Source: an uncultured Oscillospiraceae bacterium | Lineage (GTDB): Bacteria; Bacillota; Clostridia; Oscillospirales; Oscillospiraceae | Assembly (NCBI GenBank): GCA_934623575.1 | Contig: CAKTVL010000036.1 | Coordinates: 1-11,015, forward strand | Length of the DNA: 11,015 nt | Direction of reading: 5' to 3' | Part shown: positions 5,507-11,015 of the stretch, in pieces | How positions within the stretch are numbered: position 1 is the first letter of the stretch | Layout: every line of letters starts with the position of its first letter | Position numbers and translations under genes: made by a program | The notes under the pieces: generated by a model | The model's input: only the letters and a program-made list of their open reading frames with translations | Databases searched by the model: none | Told to the model about the DNA's origin: nothing

Positions 5507-6739
5507 TCATTTGTCTTTGTCGGGGCGGGTGAGGTTGGTGAGGGCGGTCTTGACACCCTCGAGGCCCTCGCCGGCTGCTTTTTTGACACCCTCAAGGCTT
5601 TCGCCGGCGGCGCGCTTCAGCTCGTCCTTGACGTCCACGGCCAGGCGGCGGAAGATCTCGGAGATGATCCGTTTCTTCTGCTCGTCGGCACCGGCATACT
5701 CCTTCAGCAGGGCTGCGCCGCCGGCCAGACCGCCGCCGCGGAGGTCGTCCAGGGTGCGGGCCTTGCCGGAGAGGGAGAGAATGTCGAAAAACGCGTCGGT
5801 GAACTGCTCCCGCTCGGCGGGGGTCATGGAGCCGACCCACTCCCGGAGGACATCGTCGGAGAGCTTGCCCATCTGGGAGCGCTGGCCCAGGTGGACGAAT
5901 TCCGTGCCCACCACGCTCCAGGACAGGGGTTCGTGCTGCATGATGGAGCGGTTGGCGCTGTCGATGACGGCGTAGTCCTCGGCGTGCTCCAGCAGGACGC
6001 CCACGATGGAGGACTCGGGGATATAGGTGTGGAGTTTATGGGCCACCCGACGGTATTCCGGGGTGTCCAGCATATCCCGGGCGAAGCCGGGGCCGTCGTT
6101 GTTATAGGCCGAGAGCAGGCGCGTTTGCTGCAGCTCCTGGGGCAGGTGGATGGCCGCCCAGGCGGCCAGGTTGCCGCCCTTGCTGTGGCCGCCGATGCGC
6201 AGGGGCAGGGCGGGGCAGAGGGCGGCCATCTCCACGGCGTAGGACACGGCCCGCTCCTGGGCGGGGACGGCGGAGAGGAAGCTCATGTTGAAGTCCTCCT
6301 TCCAGCCGGCCAGGGACGTGTCGGTGCCCATGAAGGCCACGAACAGCGTGCCGTCGGGCACCAGGAAGGACAGAGCGTCGAACTGCTTGGCGGTCTGCTC
6401 GTCGTACTCGTGGGTGTAGCCGAACAGGCGGAGGGAGCGGAAGCGCTCTGTCTGCGCGGCCAGGCGCAGCAGGGGCAGGTAGCTGAGCTCGGAGAGGCCC
6501 AGCTGGTCGTCCTGGTCGGTGAGCAGGGGCGCCACCTCGGCCAGGGTGGGCGCGGCGGCGGGGTCCTTGGTGTGCACCGCGGTGATGCGGCGGAAGTTGA
6601 TATAGGAGAGGATGCACAGCACCAGATTGTCCACCTCGTTGAAGCCGTCGCGGTCAAAGGACAGGTCGCCGCGCCAGCGGAGATAGTCCAGCGGCGTGCC
6701 GCTGACGGGGGCCAATTGCTTGGGGGCGTTCTTTTCCAT
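5507..6739 (-). CDS. Mbeg1-like (DUF2974) alpha/beta hydrolase
   Basis: This 410-residue protein fits the Mbeg1-like / DUF2974 family of putative lipases or esterases. Landmarks in order are NEVDNLVLCILSYINF (34-49), FVAFMGTDTSLAGWKEDFNM (133-152), the nucleophile elbow GGHSKGGNLA (183-192) with Ser186, AYNNDGPGF (211-219) whose Asp215 may serve the triad, IPESSIVGVLLEH (240-252), and IMQHEPLSW (266-274) whose His269 is a candidate triad member. No signal peptide or membrane helix is present, so it is likely cytosolic; substrates are not known for the bacterial family. The tail (370-410) is charged and carries two 11-residue repeats, RAAGESLEGVK and KAAGEGLEGVK. I chose the ATG at 6739 with AGGAGG at seven bases. 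The frame remains open to a GTG at 6796, but that codon falls within the gene's own -35 box. The gene is divergent from the methyltransferase gene. Confidence 0.88.
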   Translation of the reverse strand: MEKNAPKQLAPVSGTPLDYLRWRGDLSFDRDGFNEVDNLVLCILSYINFRRITAVHTKDPAAAPTLAEVAPLLTDQDDQLGLSELSYLPLLRLAAQTERFRSLRLFGYTHEYDEQTAKQFDALSFLVPDGTLFVAFMGTDTSLAGWKEDFNMSFLSAVPAQERAVSYAVEMAALCPALPLRIGGHSKGGNLAAWAAIHLPQELQQTRLLSAYNNDGPGFARDMLDTPEYRRVAHKLHTYIPESSIVGVLLEHAEDYAVIDSANRSIMQHEPLSWSVVGTEFVHLGQRSQMGKLSDDVLREWVGSMTPAEREQFTDAFFDILSLSGKARTLDDLRGGGLAGGAALLKEYAGADEQKKRIISEIFRRLAVDVKDELKRAAGESLEGVKKAAGEGLEGVKTALTNLTRPDKDK

Positions 6740-6769
6740 GGGGGTACCTCCTGGGGGATAAGTACTGTC

Positions 6770-6798
6770 AGTATACCACATTCCGGGGCGGCTCACAA
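6770..6798 (-). promoter_or_regulatory. Promoter of the Mbeg1-like hydrolase gene
   Basis: On the minus strand: -35 TTGTGA (6798-6793), a 17-bp spacer, and -10 TATACT (6775-6770) preceded by TGG. The ribosome site AGGAGG (6747-6752) and ATG at 6739 follow in a short leader. The -35 box lies about 36 bp from that of the divergent promoter at 6835, so a regulator bound between could affect both. Confidence 0.75.
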
Positions 6799-6834
6799 CC
6801 GGCGGAGAGACAAAAAATGTTTACAGTTGCGGCG

Positions 6835-6863
6835 TTGACGAGGGGGGACTTCTATTGTATAAT
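6835..6863 (+). promoter_or_regulatory. Near-consensus sigma-A promoter of the methyltransferase-ecf-truA operon
   Basis: TTGACG (6835-6840), a spacer of exactly 17 bp, and TATAAT (6858-6863). Only one base differs from the consensus hexamers. The expected transcript start near 6870 gives a leader of about 25 nt with GGGGAGG before the ATG at 6895. Confidence 0.9.
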
Positions 6864-6894
6864 GAACTGATTTAAGATGGGGAGGCGTGCCTGT

Positions 6895-7758
6895 ATGTGG
6901 ATCGCGAAGGACTGGAAGGATTACGAGCTGCTGGACTGCGGCGGCGGCGAAAAGCTGGAGCGCTGGGACCGGCAGGTGCTGGTGCGCCCCGATCCCCAGG
7001 CGATATGGGAGACGGACAAGGGCACCCGGGCCTGGCGCGGCGCCAACGGGCGGTACTCCCGGTCCTCCACCGGCGGCGGACACTGGGACAAGGGAAAGCT
7101 GCCGGAGAGCTGGCAGGTACACTACCGGGATCTGACGTTCCAGGTGAAGCCCATGAACTTCAAGCACACGGGGCTGTTCCCGGAGCAGGCGGTGAACTGG
7201 GATTTCGCCATGGACAAGATACGCAGTGCAGGGAGACCCATCCGGGTGCTGAACCTGTTCGCCTATACCGGCGGGGCCACGGTGGCCTGCGCCAGGGCGG
7301 GGGCGTCGGTGTGCCATGTGGACGCGGCCAAGGGCATGGTGGCCTGGGCCAAGGAGAACGCGCGGCTGTCCGGACTGGGCGAGGCGCCCATCCGGTGGAT
7401 CATCGACGACTGCGCCAAATTCGTGGAGCGGGAGATACGCCGGGGCAAGACGTACGACGCCATCATCATGGACCCGCCCAGCTACGGACGGGGACCCAGC
7501 GGCGAGGTGTGGAAGCTGGAGGATAATCTGTATCCCTTCGTGGAGCTGTGCGCCCGGGTGCTGTCGGACAAGCCGCTGTTCGTGATATTGAACAGCTACA
7601 CCACGGGGCTGGCACCGTCGGTGCTGGGGTACATATTGCAGATGCTGGTGGGGCGGAGGTTCGGCGGCACGGTGACGTGGGACGAGCTGGGGCTGCCCTG
7701 CACAGAGAGCGGCATGGCGCTGCCCTGCGGCGCCACGGGAAGATGGTTTTCCGAGTAA
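6895..7758 (+). CDS. Class I SAM-dependent methyltransferase, RlmI-like without PUA domain
   Basis: The 287-residue protein has the Rossmann-type methyltransferase core of the RlmI/COG1092 group. The SAM-binding motif I is VLNLFAYTGGAT (118-129), an acidic residue ends the next strand (CHVDAAKG, Asp143), and motif IV is DPPSYGRG (193-200), a pattern of RNA or protein methyltransferases. The upstream stretch MNFKHTGLFPEQAVNWDF (87-104) is characteristic of this group. The N-terminal PUA domain of E. coli RlmI is absent. A rRNA target is likely from family relation but unproven. I chose ATG 6895 because GGAGG lies nine bases before it; the ATG six codons earlier (6877) overlaps that ribosome site and has none of its own. 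The gene heads an operon, with ecfA1 starting 22 nt after the stop, and is driven by the promoter at 6835-6863. Confidence 0.88.
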   Translation: MWIAKDWKDYELLDCGGGEKLERWDRQVLVRPDPQAIWETDKGTRAWRGANGRYSRSSTGGGHWDKGKLPESWQVHYRDLTFQVKPMNFKHTGLFPEQAVNWDFAMDKIRSAGRPIRVLNLFAYTGGATVACARAGASVCHVDAAKGMVAWAKENARLSGLGEAPIRWIIDDCAKFVEREIRRGKTYDAIIMDPPSYGRGPSGEVWKLEDNLYPFVELCARVLSDKPLFVILNSYTTGLAPSVLGYILQMLVGRRFGGTVTWDELGLPCTESGMALPCGATGRWFSE

Positions 7759-7780
7759 ACAAGGACGGAAGTAAGTGCAT

Positions 7781-8641
7781 ATGGCAGTGATGATAGAGAC
7801 AAAGGACCTGACGTACACCTATCCGGCGCCGGAGGGAGAGATGAATCCCCCGGCGCTGCGGGGCGTGACGGTGCAGATCGGGAAGGGCAGCTTTACGGTG
7901 GTGCTGGGGCACAACGGCTCCGGAAAGTCCACCTTTGCCAAGCACCTGAACGCGGTGCTGCTGCCCTGCGGCGGCACGGTGTATGTGGAGGGGATGGACA
8001 CCCGGGACGAGAAGCTGCTGCTGGAGATACGGCGGCGGACGGGCATGGTGTTCCAGAACCCGGACAACCAGATCGTGGCCAACGTGGTGGAGGAGGACGT
8101 GGCCTTCGGGCCGGAGAATCTGGGCGTGCCCACGGCGGAGATACGCCGCCGGGTGGACGACGCCCTGGCGGCGGTGGGCATGGAGCAATTCGCCCGCCAC
8201 GCGCCGCACCTGCTGTCCGGCGGGCAGAAGCAGCGGGTGGCCATCGCGGGGATCATCGCCATGGAGCCGGAGTGCATCGTGCTGGACGAGGCCACGGCCA
8301 TGCTGGACCCGGCGGGGCGGCGGGAGGTCATCGACACCGTGCGCCGGCTGAACCGGGAGCGGGGCATCACCGTGGTGCTGATCACCCACCACATGGCCGA
8401 GGCGGAGCACGCCGACCGGGTGATCGTGATGAACGACGGCGAGATCGCCATGGACGGAACGCCCAGGCAGGTGTTCTGCCAGGTGGAGCGGCTGCACCAG
8501 CTGGGGCTGGCCGCGCCGGACACGGTGGAGCTGCTGCATCGGCTGCAAAAAGCCGGGATGGACGTGGCGCTGGACAGCCTGACGGTGGACGAGTGCGCCG
8601 ATACCATTTGCCGCGCCATCGGCGGGGCGGAAGGGAAGTAA
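7781..8641 (+). CDS. ecfA1: Energy-coupling factor transporter ATPase EcfA1
   Basis: This 286-residue protein is the first of two ABC ATPases of the ECF transporter, which power vitamin and micronutrient uptake at the membrane together with EcfT and exchangeable S components. Visible motifs are Walker A GHNGSGKST (43-51), Q-loop Gln92 in VFQNPDNQIV, signature LSGGQKQR (145-152), Walker B CIVLDE (165-170) with catalytic Glu170 followed by ATAMLDP, and switch His203. The NPDNQ and EATAMLDP forms mark EcfA1 rather than EcfA2. The start is uncertain among closely spaced in-frame codons: ATG 7781 (GGAAG nine bases before) is preferred over GTG 7775 (AAGGA nine bases before) and ATG 7790. ecfA2 begins two bases after the stop, so the two ATPases are produced together. 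Confidence 0.95.
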   Translation: MAVMIETKDLTYTYPAPEGEMNPPALRGVTVQIGKGSFTVVLGHNGSGKSTFAKHLNAVLLPCGGTVYVEGMDTRDEKLLLEIRRRTGMVFQNPDNQIVANVVEEDVAFGPENLGVPTAEIRRRVDDALAAVGMEQFARHAPHLLSGGQKQRVAIAGIIAMEPECIVLDEATAMLDPAGRREVIDTVRRLNRERGITVVLITHHMAEAEHADRVIVMNDGEIAMDGTPRQVFCQVERLHQLGLAAPDTVELLHRLQKAGMDVALDSLTVDECADTICRAIGGAEGK

Positions 8642-8643
8642 CA

Positions 8644-9510
8644 TTGGAACCGATATTGCAGATAGAGGACCTGACCCACACCTATTCGGCGGGGACGCCG
8701 TTTCAGCGCAGCGCCGTGGAGGGGCTGAGCATGACCGTGGGCGCAGGGGAGTTTTTGGGCGTGATCGGACACACGGGGTCCGGGAAATCCACGCTGATAC
8801 AGCACCTGAACGGACTTTTGCAGCCCACCTCCGGGCGCATCCTGCTGGAGGGAAAGGACATCTGGGCCGAGCCGAAGAAGATACGGGACGTGCGCTTCCG
8901 GGTGGGGCTGGTGTTCCAGTATCCGGAGTACCAGCTGTTCGAGGAGACGGTGTACAAGGACATCGCCTTCGGTCCCAGAAATATGGGGCTGGACCAGCAG
9001 GAGATCGACCGGCGGGTGCGGGACGCCGCGGCCTTTGTGGGGCTGCGGGAGGAGCTGCTGGACAAGTCGCCCTTTGAGCTGTCCGGCGGACAGAAGCGCC
9101 GGGTGGCCATCGCGGGCGTGATCGCCATGGAGCCGAAGGTGCTGGTGCTGGACGAGCCCACGGCGGGACTGGACCCCCAGGGAAGGGACGCCATACTGGC
9201 GCAGATACAGGCCTATCACCGGGCCAAGGGCGCGGCGGTGGTGCTGGTGAGCCACAGCATGGAGGAGATCGCCCGGAACGTGGACCGCATCGTGGTGCTG
9301 TCCGACGGAAAGGTCTATATGCAGGGCACGCCGGAGCAGGTGTTCGCCCGGGCCCATGAGCTGGAAGCGGTGGGACTGGATGTGCCCCAGGTGACGAAGG
9401 TGGCCGCTGCGCTGAAGGCGCGGGGGCTGGACATCGACACGGCGGTATACACCGTGGAGGCGCTGGAGCGGGAGCTGCTGGCGCTGAAGGGGGGTGCCGG
9501 GGCATGCTGA
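8644..9510 (+). CDS. ecfA2: Energy-coupling factor transporter ATPase EcfA2
   Basis: The 288-residue second ECF ATPase forms the heterodimer with EcfA1 that drives EcfT. Motifs in order: the typical N-terminal strand with GTPFQRSAVEGL (17-28), Walker A GHTGSGKST (42-50), Q-loop Gln92 in FQYPEYQLF, signature LSGGQKRR (146-153), Walker B VLVLDE (166-171) followed by PTAGLDP, and switch His204. I place the start at TTG 8644, two bases after the ecfA1 stop, with AGGGA seven bases upstream. The next in-frame candidate (TTG 8656) would remove four residues and there is no ATG before the conserved strand. The open frame continues upstream to 8272 inside ecfA1, but that part is only the shifted ecfA1 sequence. 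The gene overlaps ecfT by 7 nt. Confidence 0.95.
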   Translation: MEPILQIEDLTHTYSAGTPFQRSAVEGLSMTVGAGEFLGVIGHTGSGKSTLIQHLNGLLQPTSGRILLEGKDIWAEPKKIRDVRFRVGLVFQYPEYQLFEETVYKDIAFGPRNMGLDQQEIDRRVRDAAAFVGLREELLDKSPFELSGGQKRRVAIAGVIAMEPKVLVLDEPTAGLDPQGRDAILAQIQAYHRAKGAAVVLVSHSMEEIARNVDRIVVLSDGKVYMQGTPEQVFARAHELEAVGLDVPQVTKVAAALKARGLDIDTAVYTVEALERELLALKGGAGAC

Positions 9511-10310
9511 AGGATGTGACCCTCGGGCAGTACTTCCCGGCGGATACGCCGGTACACCGGCTGGACCCCCGGACGAAGCTGCTGTGCGTCATCCTGTATA
9601 TCGTGGCGCTGTTCAACGCCAAGAGCGTGCTGACCTACGGCATCATGATCGCGGTGCTGGTGGTGTCGGTGCTGGCGTCCAGGGTGCCGTTTAAGTCGCT
9701 GACCAGGGGACTGAAGCCCGTGTATTTCGTGGTGGCGTTCACGGCCATCATGAACCTGTTTTTCACCGCCGGCACGCCGGTGGCGGACGTGTGGCTGCTG
9801 CGGAGCATCACTTGGGAGGGCATCATTGCCGCCGTGCAGATGGTGCTGCGGATCGTGCTGCTGATCATGGGGACGTTTCTGATGACGTATACCACCAGCC
9901 CCATCGCGCTGACCGACGGGCTGGAGAGTCTGCTGGGGCCGCTGAAGAAGCTGCATCTGCCGGTGCACGAGCTGGCCATGATGATGTCCATCGCCCTGCG
10001 GTTCATCCCCACGCTGATCGAGGAGACGGACAAGATCATGTCGGCCCAGAAGGCCCGCGGCGCGGACTTTGAGACGGGCAATATCTTCCAGCGGGCCAAG
10101 GCGCTGGTGCCCATTCTGGTGCCGCTGTTCATCAGCGCGTTCCGCCGGGCGGACGAGCTGGCCACGGCCATGGAGTGCCGCTGCTACCACGGCGGCGAGG
10201 GCCGCACGGCCCTGCATGTGCTGCGCTACAAGCGCGCGGACTGGCTGGTGCTGGCGGCGTTCCTGCTGCTGACGGCGGGCATCATCGTGCTGAAGAAGGT
10301 AGGGATGTAG
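9504..10310 (+). CDS. ecfT: Energy-coupling factor transporter transmembrane protein EcfT
   Basis: The 268-residue membrane protein links the ATPase pair to substrate-binding S components. It has several hydrophobic helices (about 26-58, 70-90, 104-130, 202-214, 246-263) and the two cytosolic coupling helices. The first coupling motif is intact: AQKARGADF with Ala184-Arg185-Gly186. At the second, the equivalent position reads Cys225-Arg226-Cys227 in AMECRCYHGGEGRT, keeping the central Arg but not the small flanking residues. The N-terminal HRLDPRTKL (18-26) is typical of the family. Start ATG 9504 lies inside the end of ecfA2 (ATGCTGA overlap), with AAGGGGGG nine bases upstream, so translation is likely coupled. 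truA follows after 28 nt. Confidence 0.95.
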   Translation: MLKDVTLGQYFPADTPVHRLDPRTKLLCVILYIVALFNAKSVLTYGIMIAVLVVSVLASRVPFKSLTRGLKPVYFVVAFTAIMNLFFTAGTPVADVWLLRSITWEGIIAAVQMVLRIVLLIMGTFLMTYTTSPIALTDGLESLLGPLKKLHLPVHELAMMMSIALRFIPTLIEETDKIMSAQKARGADFETGNIFQRAKALVPILVPLFISAFRRADELATAMECRCYHGGEGRTALHVLRYKRADWLVLAAFLLLTAGIIVLKKVGM

Positions 10311-10338
10311 ACAGGAAATAGCTGAAAGGAGGCGGGGG

Positions 10339-11015
10339 ATGCGGAACATTGCGCTGATATTGATGTACAACGGGACGGCGTATCACGGCTGGCAGGTGCA
10401 GAAAACGGAGGTCTCTGTGGCGCAGACGCTGGAAAAGGGACTGTCCATGGTGTGCGGCCATCCGGTGAAGGTCACCGGCTGCGGGCGCACCGACGCCGGC
10501 GTACACGCGGAGCACTATGTGGCCAATTTCCGCACGGAATCCCGCATTCCGGTGGACCGGCTGCCCTTTGCGGTGAACACCCACATTCCGGAGGACATCG
10601 TGGTGAAGGCGGCCTATGAGGTGGCGGAGGACTTCAACGCCATCGGGTCGTGCATCAAGAAGGAGTACACCTATCGCATCTACAACTCCCGCATCAAGAA
10701 CCCGTTTTACGTCCACAGGGCGTATTTCTACCCCAAGAAGCTGGACGAGGCACTGATGGACCGGGCGGCGCGGATGTTCGAGGGCACCCACGACTTCGCC
10801 GCAGTGCGCAGCGTGGGCACCAACGTGCGCAGCACGGTGCGGACCATCCACTACTGCCGGGTGACGCGGAACGGGGAGCTGCTGGAGCTGAAGGTATGCG
10901 CGGACGGATTCCTGTATAATATGGTACGGGCCATCACCGGCACGGTGCTGTACGCGGCGGAGGGAAAGCTGACGCCGGAGGACATCCCGGAGATACTGGA
11001 TTCCGGGAACCGGAC
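10339..11015 (+). CDS. truA: tRNA pseudouridine synthase A, 3' end cut by window
   Basis: 225 codons are visible from ATG 10339, preceded at six bases by a perfect AAAGGAGG. TruA converts uridines 38-40 of the tRNA anticodon arm to pseudouridine. The catalytic region GCGRTDAGVHA (47-57) contains the essential Asp52. Other family marks are YNGTAYHGWQVQ (10-21), VNTHIPEDI, KKEYTYRIYN, FEGTHDF and the C-terminal DGFLYNMVRAITGT. The start is complete and the C-terminal part (probably 25-40 residues by usual family length) lies beyond the window. Its place after ecfA1-ecfA2-ecfT is the standard Firmicutes order, in which ribosomal protein genes rplM and rpsI often follow; that cannot be checked here. 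Confidence 0.96.
   Translation, partial: MRNIALILMYNGTAYHGWQVQKTEVSVAQTLEKGLSMVCGHPVKVTGCGRTDAGVHAEHYVANFRTESRIPVDRLPFAVNTHIPEDIVVKAAYEVAEDFNAIGSCIKKEYTYRIYNSRIKNPFYVHRAYFYPKKLDEALMDRAARMFEGTHDFAAVRSVGTNVRSTVRTIHYCRVTRNGELLELKVCADGFLYNMVRAITGTVLYAAEGKLTPEDIPEILDSGNR

Noticed and set aside
4285..5595. A 436-codon minus-strand frame opposite the surface protein gene
   Set aside because: It runs through the terminator hairpin and the repeat element, and has no ribosome site or recognisable domain.
5426..6838. A 470-codon plus-strand frame opposite the Mbeg1-like hydrolase gene
   Set aside because: Antisense of a gene with clear motifs and promoter; no ribosome site and a low-complexity Gly/Val/His composition.
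7466..9622. A 718-codon open frame on the minus strand across the ecf genes
   Set aside because: It lies opposite three clear ECF genes, is rich in Pro, Arg, Ala and His as expected of GC-rich antisense, and shows no domain.
1..11015. A CRISPR array, tRNA or rRNA gene, prophage or intact transposase anywhere in the window
   Set aside because: No regularly spaced repeats, cloverleaf sequences, rRNA segments, or transposase or integrase motifs were seen on either strand by eye.

Overview
The window looks like chromosomal DNA from a GC-rich, low-oxygen Firmicute of the Clostridia, probably an Oscillospiraceae-type gut bacterium. The evidence is the classic Firmicutes block ecfA1-ecfA2-ecfT-truA, strong Shine-Dalgarno sequences, sigma-A type promoters with 16-17 bp spacers, a YnbB-type PLP enzyme, a Mbeg1-like hydrolase, and a secreted protein with a Gram-positive C-terminal anchor. 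The genus cannot be fixed from the sequence alone. No phage, CRISPR, tRNA, rRNA or intact transposase gene was seen.

Left part (1-3455): the last 21 codons of glutamate dehydrogenase (gdhA) read rightward into a strong terminator. After a small palindrome-rich spacer comes a leftward gene set. It has one clear promoter (3427-3455), an unrecognised 274-residue protein, a translationally coupled PLP-dependent enzyme of the methionine gamma-lyase / aluminium-resistance family, a possible 23-codon leader peptide, and a DMT/EamA membrane transporter. It ends at a hairpin that could stop transcription from both sides.

Middle part (3456-5506): a small GIY-YIG domain protein, then a surface protein that stands alone. 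The surface protein has an extended -10 promoter, an unusual structured leader, a signal peptide, a beta-helix-like body, and a C-terminal SPKTFD-hydrophobic-KKK tail that resembles a sortase signal but lacks the usual Gly. This gene is visibly less GC-rich than its surroundings. A terminator (5383-5417) serves it and probably the convergent hydrolase gene too. A roughly 70 bp dispersed-repeat-like element lies between them.

Right part (5507-11015): a leftward Mbeg1-like alpha/beta hydrolase is divergent from a rightward operon. That operon begins with an RlmI-like SAM methyltransferase and continues through the two ATPases and the transmembrane coupling protein of the ECF vitamin/micronutrient transporter. 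It ends with tRNA pseudouridine synthase truA, which is cut by the window edge. Spacing is tight throughout (22 nt, 2 nt, 7 nt overlap, 28 nt), so one transcript from the promoter at 6835-6863 is likely. EcfA1, EcfA2 and EcfT form the shared energising module; the substrate-binding S components are not in this window.

Most of the window is ordinary core genome. The points worth a second look are the variant anchor signal, the structured leader of the surface protein, the possible RRRPPP leader peptide before the transporter, the two small repeat-like elements, and two genes whose longest reading frames run into their own promoters.
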